Below, piece after piece: positions 9,095 through 22,925 of a DNA stretch of 64,000 nt. The stretch is from NCBI RefSeq assembly GCF_001659605.2, contig NC_035178.2:7203213-7267212 (forward strand). Reading direction: 5' to 3'. This DNA comes from Manihot esculenta (taxonomy: Eukaryota > Streptophyta > Magnoliopsida > Malpighiales > Euphorbiaceae). Made by a program: the position numbers and the translations under genes. The notes beneath the pieces are model-generated. The model saw only the letters and a list, made by a program, of their open reading frames with translations, made no database searches and had not been told where the DNA came from. Each line of letters begins with the position of its first letter. Positions within the stretch are counted from its first letter, which is position 1.

Positions 9095-12000
9095 TGGTTT
9101 ATTAAGATTTTGTCATTTAATCCCATTGTATATTGACAACAAATGATACTCTTTGAACGATTATCGTCTCAACAAAAAAAAATATTTGTAATTTAAAATG
9201 GATAAAAAGTTTATATTATGGAGAAAAATAGTAAATACAAGTTTTAAAACAATTATTGAAATGTAAATTAAAAAATAAATATAATAGAATTTGCAAAAGA
9301 TAATAAATTAAGGAGGGCACTTATTAATTTCTAAGAGTAAGGGACACGTGATTAAAAGAGATTTGTTGTTATAAAAAATTAATCAAATAATATTTAATAG
9401 TATTAAAAGGTGTAATAATTAATTAATATTCATTAATACTCAAACTCTAGATGTGTTATCTATTAACCGTTAAATTAATTAATAAAATTTTTAAAACTTA
9501 ATGTATTTTTTAAAACTATGAATTATATAAATTGAATAATAATATTTCTATTATAAAAAACAATACAAATTTTACTTATTTTAGTTTAATGTTATAATTT
9601 ATATTAAAATCAACATTTAAAAAAATCAATATAGGAAAAAAAGTAAAATATGTTGTTAAACTTACCATGAAAAATCAAATAACCCAATTATTAATTTTTG
9701 GGCTAAAATACACTCACAACTTTCATTTAAGTTTAAACTAACCTTATCATAATAAAATATTAAATTTTCATTATAAAATTTGATAATTTTCAATATTAAA
9801 ATGTTTTCAATTTTTTTAAAAGGAAAATAGTAATTTAACATAAAACGAAAACAATAAATTAACACAATCTTTTTAGCGAAGTTCCTCTCTCTTTCAATGA
9901 AATGTTTTTCTATGGGCTAATTAAGCTTACATGCAAGCCACGAAATATCAAGAGAGAAAAAAAAAACACTAATTTGATAGAAATATCAATTAATACAAAG
10001 TTAAATTATAATAGAAAAAGGTCCAAAAAAGGAGATTAAGGCTTTCAGAGGTCCAAAAATTTATCGACCTAAAGGCATAAATCATATTCACTTTATTTTG
10101 AATAAAATAATACAAATAATTATATAAATAAATAAATTTGTGCTTTGAGGAGATGGATGAGAATATCACTTTTTCCTTTTATTGTTATTTTTTTAAAGAT
10201 CGTCGTCTAACCAATTACAATTAAAACAAAGTAAGGTTGGTGGGATGGGTCTTGAAAAAGAAATTTTCTCAGAAAACAAACAAGAGGAGATCAAGGGATT
10301 CAAAATTCTTATATTTGTCCGCTGCTGGAACCCATTAGACATGTTCCTACCTAAGGACACAACGTGGATAAATCACTTTTTGTAGGTAACTTTCCACTCC
10401 TTAAGCATAGCAATGGGACCTATAATTCATTGAGTGCCTTTGTAAAAAGTTAGGGGGATTTTGATCCACCATGCTTGGAATTATAATTAGCTTTCTGCAA
10501 GAATGGGGTAATAATTTAATACGTCATTATATAAGCAAAAATTTACAAATTCTCCTCCCCTCGCACATGTTTTTTTTTTCAATTAAAAGAAGTTTATACA
10601 TTTTTCTGTTTATTTTACGAAAATTTCTTTTTTAAAAAATTTTCTAATATTTCAAACACTCAATAAATTTAATCAATAAAAATTATTTTTTAATTAAAAA
10701 AAATAAATTATTTTTCCCACTTCAAAATAGAAGTGAGCAATCGATCAATTCAATTTAAAATTGAATCAAACTGAATAAATTAAAAATTAAAATTTTAGTA
10801 TTTATAAAAATCAAACCGAATCAATTTTAATTAAAAATCAAATCGAACGAATTAGTCTTATTCGATTTTGTTCGATTTAAATTTTAATAATTTTTTTTAT
10901 TTTTTACACTATATTTTTAATATTTTAAAATTTAATTAGAATATTTTAACTTTAATATAATTTAATCTCTTTATATTATTGAAAATAATATACTATTATT
11001 ATTAATCGATTCGATTCAATTTTTTTAATTTTTTCTAATCAAAATCAAACCGAATCAAAATAATTAAAATTTTTAAAATAGAAAACCGAATCAAAATAAA
11101 TAAAAAATCAAACTGAATTTTTAAATTAATTCAATTCAATTAGTTGTTTTTGACTAGTCGAAATACTTATAAATAATAATATTTATACATACTTTATCAA
11201 TTACCATCCCAATAATTAGCATGGCATAAGAGCCATCCAACAAAGAGATTCATGGAATTTTAGTGGGGTGTGGCTAAATTGGTGGGCAATGATGAAAATC
11301 TTCCAAAGAATCATACTTTTAATTTTCAGTTGCGAGTAAATTAAATTTGCGTGTGCCTTATAATATATTTTTACATCTAATTCTCTAAAAATATATTTTA
11401 GAAATAAGTCCATGTTTTAAAATTTTAATTTAACTAAATTAAAAAATATTAGTGATCAATATTTCTTTAAAAAATATTTTATATAATAAAATAATTTATA
11501 ACTAAATCATATTAAAATATCTAAATTTAAACTCTGTATATATATATTAATACCATAAATGTAAATATTATATCTATTATTAAATTAATGGTTTGTTTAA
11601 TTTAACTATTAAATAATAAATAGTTATTATTTGTAATTGATAATTAATAACTAATTTTATTCGAGACATATTAAGTGTTTGATAAATTATATATAATTTT
11701 TATTGTGATATATAAAATAATTAATAAAAATATATATTAATTTATTATTTTTAGTGTTGTAAATATAAAAATATTAATTTATTATACGCATAAAATATTT
11801 AAAAATATAATTTTTAAAATATAATTATTTATTATGCATATACATAATTTTTTTATCATATTTTAGTTAATAATATAACAATCTTAATTACTATTTATAG
11901 TATATTTCATTTATTATTATATCTTATAATTTTAAATAATTTATTAATATAAACAAATTAATTTAAAATTACATAACTAATACTCTATTCGTTTCATAAA

Positions 12001-13739
12001 TTTTTCTCTTATTATTTTTTAGACTATAATAATATATAAATTAACTATTACAATTATATTTAATTTTATCTTATTTTTAAAAAATCTCTAAAAATATCTT
12101 TTAATATTTAATATATTTAAAATGATTATAATTAAAAAGTTAATAAAAAATTTATATTTTATAAAAAATAAAATATATAAAAATTATAAATTATGAAACG
12201 AAAAAAATAAATTTTAAAAAATAATATGATCAAAATAAAAAAATAAAGTTAAAATAGCTACCTGATAATGTGATTTAGCTTGTTTGTACAGCTATATATA
12301 ACAAGAATTTTGTGATCTTTATGCAATTACTGATGTAATTAATTATTATTTCATATATAAGAGTTTTAGGGTGAGAATTCATTCACCACTTTTTGCATAA
12401 CTACTTATTTCTCAATTTTAATAAAATTAACTAATAGAACTTTTAAATTTTAGATACGTTTTAAATATATTTTAATTAATTAATAAGATCTTTAAAATTT
12501 TAAAAATATTTTAATATTAGTTGATTTTTTATGATATGGGAGGTAAATAATAAATTTTTGTTCCTAAATATGTCTGCCAATTCATCAAGGGAATGTTAGG
12601 CACCATCAAGATCCAAGAGCATGAATCGAACCGATAAAAGTGATCCTGATTCTGCTTTTATCAGAAGAGGATGATGAAAAAGAATAAAGAAATCAGCAGT
12701 TGGTATTATATAAACTCTGATATATGAAACAAAAGGGTTTCAGAGCAATGATGTTCATGTCCCATGTGCTTCCAGAAGTGGCAGCAAAGACATGATTGTT
12801 TTCTTTATTTCTTTTCAGTTTCTTTTTTTCTTTTTTGAGGAATATATCTTTTCAGTTCAAGTAAGGGAAAGTTCATAAATTTTTATAGCTCTTCTCATGG
12901 GAAAGCTGCCCACTTTGACCATGCTTCATGGATTCTCTGTCCTCATTCTCTTATGGATTCACCAACCAAATCCAACTTTTCCCCATTTTTGGCATGCTTT
13001 TACTTTTGATCTATTCATGTAATCAAATTTTGATCCTTTTGTTTTGAGTATGAATACATGTTTAGTTACCCTTTAAGTTTTCATATAAATTTTCACTCTC
13101 GAGTGTGAATACATGTTTAGTTGGCCTTTAAGCAGCCGTTCGTACCAACTTCAAAAGGAAATCAAATGATTTTGGAGATTTGAACCCAAAACCTAACTTT
13201 AATGGGCTTGTTGTTGGCCTTGGACAGTAAACTTCAATGTTGATGGCAGCCAAGACCTATTTAACCTTTATTGCTATTGGACCAGTTCAGAATTGGACTG
13301 GCATCGGCAATTCCAATTCATTGAATCTATGAACTTGAACTGGTTTTTAATGTTTGAGTAGTATAATTCCAGTGATAAAAAATGGAAACAAGTCAAATTT
13401 TACAAAGGAAAAAAAGAAGAGCAATCATGATGCCATTGAACCAAAGCTTGCATTAACGGTGCAGCTCTCCAAACAAGTTGGAGAGTTTCAGAAAGAGACT
13501 ATTTCTATCAATGGACATTTTAAAAACCTGTAGGTAGGAGAAACCCATTAATCATTCAACAAGCACAAGAGTTGGCATTTGCTCACTATATTAGCATGCA
13601 CGGTTACACACTAAAAAACAGTGCTAGTTCTTAATGATCTTCCAATAAAAAAAAAAAAAAACGTAATTTCAAAGAAGGGATGTTAAAAATGCTAAAACAG
13701 CAATCATAATCATGATATTTAGAAAATAGTTAGACGGTA
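9095..13739. other. AT-rich intergenic DNA
   Basis: No coding sequence or RNA gene is recognised. Long stretches are over 80% A+T. A relic of a subterminal-repeat element lies at about 10729-11160 (separate entry). A more balanced segment at 12580-13560 could be old gene or transposon debris, but nothing in it is recognisable. Confidence 0.5.
10729..11160. repeat. Candidate non-autonomous hAT-type MITE
   Basis: Opens with AGAAGTGAGCAATCGAT and contains many AAACCGAAT, AATCGAA and TTCGATT motifs in both orientations, ending near TTGTTTTTGACTAGTCG. The subterminal pattern resembles that of the hAT end at 3455-3618. No target duplication was identified, so borders are approximate. Confidence 0.4.
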
Positions 13740-13953
13740 TAGGTCTATCTGGGCTTCCACCCTCGTATTTTCTGCTTCATATTCTCTGCAGTTCTCCCTG
13801 CAATTCTAATGGGCAATACATACTGAATTTATTCCTTTCTCCTTCATTTGGATTGCCAAGTTTTAGATATGTATTCATAATATTGCAAACAGCTTCTTCT
13901 CCAATGTTACTAAAAGGTACTGCACTACTTAACCAGGTACTTGTTTCTTAATC
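13740..13953 (-). other. 3' UTR exon of the ascorbate peroxidase gene (candidate)
   Basis: After the stop codon at 14085 the minus strand reads CATCTGAAAAG|GTTGTAAGC at 14073/14072, a fair donor, and TTTGCTGCAG|GATTAAG at 13954/13953, a good acceptor. That gives a 119-bp intron in the 3' UTR. A minus-strand AATAAA lies at 13828-13833. Alternative 3' exons are how many plants make stromal and thylakoid peroxidase forms; no membrane-anchor coding exon is seen here. Confidence 0.45.
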
Positions 13954-14084
13954 CTGCAGCAAATAATTAAAAGTGAACAATTTACAAAACATTAGCTTCA
14001 TCCATACAAATTTTCATGCAACCAAGAAAATCGAGGAGCAAATAATATAATGAAGAATTCATAGCTTACAACCTTTTCAGATGA

Positions 14085-17000
14085 CTAATTGGCCGCCACA
14101 AATTTCTCTCCTGCAACTCCATCTAACACAATACCCTGATCACCAAATTCAGATTCATCAATAAATTTTTTAAGTTACCCGCTACACATGCCAAGTACTG
14201 TGTCATCAATCAAAGGCTTTACAGCCTGAGAATTGTATACATCAGGCATAATAATCTCAAATCCGTTCATAGAAAATAATTGGGTTATATATTTTTGGTT
14301 AAAATTTCTCCAGGATCCTCCAAAAATTTTTCAACGCAGGGGCATTATTTAGAATATAAATTCACGCTGAACTATAGAGTTCAAATAAAACAAGAATCTA
14401 TTATCAAAAGACGAGTGCTCATGATACTCATAATAACAAACCTGAGGAGGATCAAATTTAGCTCCAAGATTGCTGAGCTTCGCATGGGCTTCAGCGTAAT
14501 CCTTGAAAAATGCTTCCTGATCTGCAGCATATTTCTCAGCATATACCTGCAAAGTTTTCAATTGCTTAGATACTGATATTCTTCTTTGCCTCTTACATAT
14601 CTGACTTCGAAGCATTAATTAATTGACCTTGAAAGAAGAATCTTCGAAGATAACAGCATCAGTTGGTAATACAAGTAGATCCTCATCCCTTCTTTCTTTG
14701 ATATCCTGTATGGAGAAATCTCATTCAGCAAGCTAGAATTTTAACACCCCTCCATTTCTCCTTGCAATATAAAATGTGAGTTCTGAATGCAAACCGTGAA
14801 GTAAGAGTTATCAAACTTCAGCCATTCTGCTGTCCAGGATTGTCCTCCCGGTGCTCCTGGTCCACTTTTCTGTCATGCACAATGCAAAATGTGAAAAATC
14901 TAACTCTTCTTGTTTCTAATATTGGAAGTTATTACTAGTTTATTCATTTGTCAAGCTACATTTTGGCACATTCCACGCAAAGAAACAAAAGGGCCTTGAT
15001 ACGTATGACAAAAAAAACCAGACTATGTACGCTTAATTGCACATGCACATAAACGGCAACCGATAGAAACGCTAGATATCATATATTTAAACAATTAAAT
15101 ATAGAGGGAATTAATGATGAGTGTGCGTGTCAGAATATGTATATATATAACAAGTAATTTGAACTGGTAAATCTAGCATGTCAAACTGCATTTCACTTTT
15201 CTCCTAAGAAAGCTACCAGCAGTCGTGCATTAGAATAATTCTGTGTTATTTAACATACACCATTCGCTTCTTGAACTTTTCAAAGACAAGGAAGAAATTA
15301 CCAGCCAAGCTTTGACCACCTAAATCCTATGAGGTTATGCTATTTAACTTTTTGGCTGTGTTGTTGCTATCAATCAGCCAAAACCATACCAATATGAGCG
15401 ACAACTAATTATACAACGGCAAAAAGAAGAAATTCTAGGGTTTAGCAATACAAATTGAGAGCGTAGAGGCATGCTAGCGTACATGGGAGAGCAAAAGAGA
15501 AGATAGAGAGAGGATATGTTAGCTACTTAGCTTTGGTAGCAGCTAAAAGAACCTTTTGCACATCGGGTGATAAAGCAAAATAAATTGCATGCTAAACATT
15601 TGACCGCAAAATTTCCAATCCTCATTTGAAGATAGGATACAACAATCATCCAACGTAAGCAGCACAGAAAATTACTATTTCCAAATAATCAGCTGATTTT
15701 GGTTTTTATACCGTATACTTTGTCTCTGGTTTTCCCCAGCCACTGCGGTCAGGTCTGGACCTTCCTAGGGTGTGTGCACCGGATAATGCAACTATTTCCT
15801 GCAGATAAAATAATTCAACAAGCGCCAGATGCTTATCAAGATAGCATCAATAATAAAGTCTGCGTTCAATAAAGGTTACCTGGTCATTTAAACCCATTCT
15901 GTAGAAAACTTCTCGTAAATGATCCGCAGGTTTAGGAGGGCCAGCACCTAAGCATTAAATTAATATTGTCAAAATCAGTCACTACTTTGACGCAGAAGTT
16001 TTAAAGCAATCTGTGATAGGCAAAAGCAAATGTATAACAAAAACAAACTAATCTGGAAATGATCTATGAATCTAATGGCCTGAAATTTGATAACTTCAAC
16101 TGTGCAAGACAGCTAAAGACACAGTTCATCTTTAAACATCAGATATGGATAGTTTCGGGTTGATATTCAAAATTCTTGAGAATAACATAATATGCCATGC
16201 AGTGGGTACAGTGTTTATCCTGCATCTGGAAACAATGAGCTTCAAATCCACAAAATAAATAAATAAGAACACAAACTAACATCCATACATGAACAAGCAT
16301 ACTTAACTGAAAAGTGAATGGTTGCCAACAAGTATGAAATTAAATTTATTTTAATTCTACCATAACTAAATTGGCTTAACATTTCCAAGGAAAAGTTTGA
16401 CATCTATGCTTTTGATATATTTGTACCATGAGTTTTCACAAATATTCTTGTATATGGAATCATTAAAATACTCCTTAGAAATATATAGAACCATCTAGAA
16501 CTCCAAAATCTGATAGGCAGAACAAGGTATGCTGGTACAGTACATCGAATATTTGCTGGAGATCAGGCATTTCAATCACATAATGCAAAGAAACACACAC
16601 ACACACACACATATATATGATTATATGCATATATCAAGCAGCAGGATTTTACAAGAGTGCATCTTATAAAGGAGGCAATAAAAAGGAAATAGACCTTCGT
16701 TACACAAGTAATACAACAAATGCAAAACTAATTCACTCACTAGGAAGCCTCCCCTCTTCAGGACAATCTTCAGGTGCTGAAACGTCCACCCTTCCATATT
16801 TCATGGGAATCTTGGGCCCCCCAGCTTCCTAAAATTGCAAATATCAATATGCCGTTTTGAGAATAAGTGAAACATTATACTAATCCATGTTAAGAGAAAT
16901 AAAGACCTCTATAGCAGTAGCACTGGCCAATTGGAACAAATCTGCGTATGTCACACCAGAGTACTTGTCCTTGATAGGCTGAAGAAGGTTCAATGCATTC

Positions 17001-18858
17001 ACCAGGCCTGAATTGAAATGCCAGTCCATTAGGAACAAATTTTATATTATAAACTAACCTAACTTAGGCATAATGTTCAAAAAAAATTACCTGCATTGGC
17101 TCCATGTTTCAACTCAACTTCAAATCTGATACTACCATCGGCTCCACCTCTCTTTGGCCACTCCTCTATGTTCTTGTTATATGTACCAGCATCATGCCAT
17201 CCCAGGCGAACCTGTAATTGTAAAATGGAAATAATAAAAACAATCATAAAGAAAGTAAACCTTTTCAATAGTTGTGACTTGTAAGCATCAATGTCGAGTG
17301 TTATGAGGCAGGCAAGAGTAATAGAACTCACAAGTTTAGATTGTAAAAGGTAAAAGAGTAACTTTTGTCGTCAGTTAAAAATTCAGAGACGTAAATTGCA
17401 AAAAAATAAAGAAGAACAATGCAAAGCACCATTCGATGCATTACCCAAAAATCTATACAACTTAGAATATAATTCTTTGACAGGGCAAATGCCAAAAGCT
17501 TTTTCCTCTTGGTTATATCTGTTTCTTTTGCCCCAAAGAGACAAGAACGTTGTATATGTCCAAAAACAAATCTTTATGAGATGTGCAAGAAACAAGGATA
17601 CGATGGGGGATATAAGATCCTTGCATAAAAAAATAGGATGTGATTCAGGGAGGATATACTTAAAAATAAAGATAAATGCATCATTATACTTTTTACATAT
17701 CTTATGTTCAATCGGACTACATTTCTCTTCATATATTAGCTAATTAGACAACACAGTCTTTCTATTTTAAAAAAAAAGTTTCCATATTCACATTTTTTTT
17801 ATATCACCATTTTCATGCACTACATAAAGATGGACTAAAAATACCAAACTTCTTGATCTGATGAACCGTATCAATTATATGCATGACGACGCGTCATGCA
17901 TTCTCGAGAAGCATTGCTTAATATAGCAACTTAACAGGAGAACACACAACTACAAACGAGTCAACTATACTTAACTTCACCTAAATTTACATTTTCAATA
18001 TTTGGAAAACTTCACTTTCCAGACGAGAAAATTTAATTAGATAAAGCCACATAAATTACATTTACCAAGTAATTTCGAGCATTCCACTAACAAATTAATC
18101 AAATTTTAAAGCAAGTCTACCAGATAACTAAAAAAAAATGAAAGAGCACATGTAAATGTACCTAAAAACTCATAGTTAAAAAAGAAGTTACCAGTATAGG
18201 ATGGCAAAATTTAGACTTGAGAAGCTCTTTAATATCCTCTCTCGCACTCTTCAGCTGAACAGGATCCGACGCCGCAGCTACCGTACTCATCGACGATCGC
18301 TTCTGCACTCCACAGCAAACCAAAACCACCAGATAAGAACCAACAACTACTACAAAAACCAATACCAAGCTTTGTTAGCAGTAAATAATTAATTTCCGTT
18401 TTGTTCGGATCTAAATAGCTTAGTGATTTTCTCCTACGTTTAACCATTCCTTTTATTAGTGGTTTAGTGTTTCCTAACATAGGAGTTGGTTACTGCCTTG
18501 TAAAGCCTGTTTATGGCTATTTGTTTTCAATTTTATATATGGGATTTCACTTCTATTTGGTCTATTGCACTTTTACTTGCTGCAATTTTATCTTTCCTGC
18601 ACTTTTTGAAAACGCTGCTAACAGTGGCTTAACGTGTAAGCATAAATATACAGAGAATGAGACCTGATTTAAGAAGAAATGAGGAACAAAAGGTGATGAT
18701 CGGAGACATTTGAGAGGAGAAATAGAATAAGAGGAAGAGGAGGATAGAGATAAAGGAGAGCGAGAAGAAGAAGCAGAAGAAGGTGAGGAGAGATGGATTC
18801 GAGCACGAGAAGCGGCGGGGAGAAGACGAGAAGAGGCGGCGCCGGTTAGCGAAGCCAT
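14085..18858 (-). CDS. sAPX: Stromal (chloroplast) L-ascorbate peroxidase
   Basis: Reduces hydrogen peroxide with ascorbate in the chloroplast stroma (water-water cycle, ascorbate-glutathione pathway). Eleven coding exons, all GT-AG and in phase: 18858-18664, 18302-18192, 17211-17091, 17007-16907, 16828-16741, 15947-15880, 15798-15712, 14869-14795, 14705-14628, 14546-14442, 14135-14085; 359 aa. Residues 1-65 are a Ser/Ala/Arg-rich transit peptide from one exon. The distal site [10 protein letters not shown] has Arg104, Trp107 and His108; the proximal haem ligand is His237 in [18 protein letters not shown]. The C-terminus [11 protein letters not shown] and a stop replace the membrane helix of thylakoid APX, so this is the stromal form. 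The ATG at 18858 is chosen because the transit peptide begins [12 protein letters not shown]; an in-frame ATG at 18912 would only add 18 unlikely residues. Confidence 0.95.
16592..16618. repeat. (AC)n/(AT)n microsatellite in APX intron 5
   Basis: An AC dinucleotide run of about 10 units is followed by AT units, within the intron between peroxidase exons 5 and 6. Confidence 0.9.
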
Positions 18859-19200
18859 TGTTTTTTGCGACGGCGATAGTGTCAAGTGGGACAAGCAGTC
18901 TGCCATTGGCAATTTGTGATTGGACTTCTATTTGTTGCTGCAGTGGCCCTGGCCTATGGCGCGCACGAGTTGCAGCTTCTGTGGAATTGGGTTGGGCTTA
19001 AATATTTAGCTATTCTTTTGTTGTTTGCTTCCAATCTCCAATAGAATTTTTTATTTTTTAAGAGTCTGACTGCTGTGTGTTGAGAAATTGAATTTGAATT
19101 CCTGTGTGGAATTGACTGAAGATTTGGATTCCTTTCACACACTATTTTACTTTCTTTTATTGTGATAAAATGTTAGTCAGTCACTCGTGATGTATTTAGA
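18859..19200 (-). promoter_or_regulatory. Upstream region of the ascorbate peroxidase gene
   Basis: It holds the 5' UTR and promoter of the minus-strand peroxidase gene by position. No clear TATA box was picked out. A short open frame on the plus strand (18783-19001) mirrors the transit-peptide exon and is not considered real. Confidence 0.4.
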
Positions 19201-19799
19201 CAATTAGCTTTATGTAATTAATTAAATTTAGATAAATTAATAATTAAACTTTATTTCCTGAATTTTAATTCATTCATATTAAAAATTAAAAGATCTCAAA
19301 TTTAATTTTAAACAAAATCACATAACTTAAGAAAGTTACTTCAAAATAATTAAATTAGACTATTTATGATATTGAAAGACTAAAACTAATTTTTATTGCT
19401 TTGAATTTATAAGAATAAATCGAAGTGTTGTTTGGTTTTTAGTCAATTAAGTGTTAATTTGGGATTGGTAAAATTTGTCTAATAATTATTAAACCCAAAT
19501 AGAGACAAATGGAATAAAACGCACCCAAATCCAAAACGATTCCGTTTCCATTCACAAAAAAGTCGCCTCCAATGTTGAAAAATGTGATCCAACCAATAAA
19601 ATACAAAACTTTATGTCGGGCCAAGGAAATACAAATCCTTACGAATTTTGATTTTATGTTTCACATGGCATGCAGATTTGTCCCTTTTTTTATTGGTCAC
19701 CATTAAGATTTCCATTCCATAAGATAAAACCCCAAAGCTCTGATACAGGATTACAAACAAGGCCCATAAATATAATAATCCTGGGAGCGCCTTTGTAAA

Positions 19800-20030
19800 C
19801 TGTCTGGACTAAATAGTTGTGAATTTAAATTAAAATAATTAAATAATTATAATTTTGAAATTATATAAAGTAATTAATTATGATTTAAAATTATATGAAC
19901 TAAATAATTTTATTTTAAAATTATAAGAACTAATTAAATACAATGTCATTTTAGTTATATCACATGTTATTAATAGTTTAAATAATATAGGGACTAAATA
20001 TTATAAATTAAGAAGTCAGAATAAATAATT
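19800..20030. repeat. Decayed MITE related to the one at 51430-51827
   Basis: Shares GGACTAAATAGTTGTGA, GAACTAATTAA, TTTAGTTAT...CACAT.TTA and GGGACTAAAT with the interior of the MITE in ALDH3 intron 9, in the same order. The ends are not preserved. Confidence 0.5.
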
Positions 20031-20081
20031 TTTTAATATAATAATGAAATAAATTTAGTAAATTATAAAAGCTTAATAGTA

Positions 20082-20087
<6 letters not shown>

Positions 20088-20133
<46 letters not shown>

Positions 20134-20134
20134 G
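20088..20134. repeat. (ATT)n microsatellite
   Basis: About 15 uninterrupted ATT/TTA units. Confidence 0.95.
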
Positions 20135-20699
20135 ATCAAACTTGCATGAATTAAATCTTCTTTTAAAACGATTGTAAAATGCGTCTATTACGATAAATTG
20201 ATTCATTCAATATAAATAAGCTTTTAATGATTTTGAATGAATTTTTATAAAATTATGTAAATTTTTAATTTTTTTAAAATAATTTTTTAAAATTAAAATA
20301 ATTTAATTCTTTTATTTAAAATAAAATAATTATTAAGAATTAATTAAATTAAATGGTTATAAAATTCTCAATTCAAAATAAAACTTCGCTGGGAAACATT
20401 TCTCATATACCTAGCCGAAAAAAGCATAACAATAGGGCCTGCAAAATCATAAATTTGGTCCGAGAAGACCCTTCTGCTCTTTCTCACGTAGCCCAATTAT
20501 ATATGGTTTTAGGCTTATTTACACTCACGGCTTTAGCCTTCAGTCAGGCTGAGTCTGCTGTAAACTGAATCAAATATCTACATTTATTATTCGACCAAAT
20601 GATTAAAAATATTAATATTTATATTATTTTATATTTTAATTTAAATATTTAAATTTTAAATAAATAAATTTATTAAAATAATATTTAAAAGAAAAGAAA

Positions 20700-21440
20700 A
20701 AAAGAGAGAGAGTAACAGTCGAGAAAGTTAAGTTTTTCGCCGCCAATGGCAGATTTTTTTGCATTTTAGCAGTGGATGTAGTCAACGGTCTATATATTCA
20801 GTTTGTTTTTGTTGTAAATGTTTGTGTACGTTTTTTTTTGTTTTTTTTGGATGGTTTTGAACTCTGATTCGAGCGGGTGATATTGGAAAATTTTGGGATC
20901 GATGATAATCGATGCCAGAGAATTTATCTTTACCTCCAATAGATTGCCAATAAATATAATAAACTGAAAATACCATTGGTGGATTCGCAATTCTAATATC
21001 TCTCATCTATAGATATGATCGCCTCTGATTTTGTTTTGTTGGTGTCATTCGGCTGTTTTTGGAGATATATGGTCTGATTTTGCGATGATCTACTGATGTT
21101 AGTTTTGTTCTCCTTATTTTTTCTGTTTTGCATGTTGATAATTTGTAGCAGTGTGATCACGTGCGTTATTGATTTTTCTGGTTTGGCTTTGCTTTCTCTG
21201 CTTTTGTTTGGATTGCTGCATATGAGATCAGAACAATTGGTGTCCCTTCGGTGCTGGCGGTGAAGATTCCCTTCTTCTTGATGCGGTGCCGCTTTGGTCT
21301 GTTGGATTCTAAGCTGGATCGGATAGTTCTTTCTGGATTGAACATTGTATTCAATGGGCTATGGACTTGATATGTAATTTGTGGTTTTCATCATGCAATT
21401 GTGGCATTTTAGACTGTTTCAATGCAAACTATATTTGCTG
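20700..21440 (+). other. Unassigned GC-richer island resembling a first exon plus intron
   Basis: A GA-rich leader (GAGAGAGAGTAACAGTCGAG, 20704-20723) is followed by CGCCGCCAATGGCAGA, a favourable start context, but the frame from that ATG closes after seven codons. The next 600 bp are T/G-rich like the start of a plant leader intron. It could be the detached 5' end of a gene or a truncated gene copy. No protein homology was recognised. Confidence 0.25.
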
Positions 21441-22678
21441 TTAAAAACAAAAAAAAAATTGACTAACGTTTATATCTGAGCATAATTTTTTTAATTAATT
21501 TTTAAAAATTAAGATATAATAATTTAGATAAAATATCAAATATAATATTTTATTATTAAAATATAAATTAATTTCACATAAAAAATATAAATTATATTTA
21601 ATTATAATTAAATAATTTATTTAATTCCAAATATAATAATAATTTAACTGTTAAATACATAATTCACAGATTTAACAGTAAATATATTTTATTTTATATT
21701 ACTAATTATAAATATTTTATAATAAATATATTATTTTATTATTTTATATATGTCACTATTTTAAATTAAATAATATATTTATCGTAATAGTATTTATAAT
21801 TATTATTATAAAAAAATTATTAATAAACTCTATATTTAATAATTAACTTACTTACATTTAATTTTAATTTTAAAAATTATTTAAATTACAATTAAATATA
21901 AATATTAAATTAATTTATTTAAAAATTAAATATTTAAATTAAAATATAAAATAATATAAATATTAATTTTTTTTGAATCGATTAATACCTAAATTATAAT
22001 TAAATGGAAAAGTTTAAAACATTAATTAAATGTGAAAGATCAGCTTGGGTTGATTGCAATTGCATTCAGACAGAGGACCCAGGTAGGTGCCAATCGAATC
22101 TACAAATGATTTTTCACGCGTGGAATTGCCACGAAGCTTACCTAATTTTTAGAATTTTTTGGTGCCAACTTTATTCTCGGTTGGTGTCGGCAGGTCATAG
22201 TTGTTAAACAATCTTTATGTCTGGATTACTTTTATTTATTTATTAACTAATGAAATTAATTATTATAATTTTTTACTTTAGGAAACAATTTTATAATAAA
22301 AGTTTTCAAATATTTCTAGACGTTTCTTTTTTTTTTTTTAATTTGAAGTTGTTGGAATTTTTTTTAAAGAAAATTGTTGGATTAATTTGTCTTTATCCAT
22401 ATTTAATCACTCACGATTTTCATTACTATTTTCAAATAAATTATATAATTATTTAAATCATTCTCCAGTAAAACACCAGTGATAATATATAACAACTAAA
22501 ATCATTGACTTTTCAATTGCATAGACCATTCCTGAATGCATTATTCCTCTGTATTAAGGAATGCTCCAATCAAATTTAAATAAGTTAGCCATTCAATCAA
22601 GTTAAATTATGAAATTAATCGATAATATAATTAAAATCATAATTTTTTAAAAAAAAATCTCATTTGAAATATGATATT
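21441..22678. other. AT-rich intergenic DNA
   Basis: No gene is recognised. Short open frames at 22004-22456 have no recognisable features and lie in low-complexity sequence. Confidence 0.5.
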
Positions 22679-22925
22679 TCAGAGAGACTAATAAACCAGA
22701 GACCAGCAATAAATGCGGAACATTTGCATTTATATATCGATTTTTTTTAATTTATTTTAATTTAAATTTAACTGCGCAAAGGTTACTGTTTGTGTTGTAT
22801 GATATCAATCAGCAGTCGCCCACAAGCCATTTTGCAAGGAAGCGCGCGAAGTTTGCTCCAACAGAAACACCTAACTTTGAAGTAGCTGAACGGCCTATCC
22901 GCCACCAGCCCGGTACGCTATGGGG
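22679..22925 (+). repeat. Low-copy duplicated unit, copy 1 (possible gene-exon relic)
   Basis: Matches 38211-38580: both contain GAGAGACTAAT.AACCA, GCAATAAAT.CGGAACATT and a region of about 100 bp encoding FAPTE.PNF.VAERPIR..PGT.W. Here the phrase ends TLWG with a GT dinucleotide right after. R-P-x6-[ST]-[IL]-W-G is reminiscent of the N-terminal exon of plant terpene synthases, but the match is short and the idea weak. A plain repeated sequence is equally possible. Confidence 0.55.

Larger units (their letters stand above)
19201..20699. other. AT-rich intergenic DNA with MITE relic and (ATT)n
   Basis: No gene is recognised. It contains a decayed relative of the foldback MITE of ALDH3 intron 9 (about 19800-20030) and an ATT microsatellite (20088-20134). 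A somewhat GC-richer patch at 20380-20570 has a 71-codon open frame with no recognisable similarity. Confidence 0.5.

Noticed and set aside
18783..19001. 72-codon plus-strand frame opposite the peroxidase transit-peptide exon
   Set aside because: Mirror image of a Ser/Arg-rich coding exon with no independent support.
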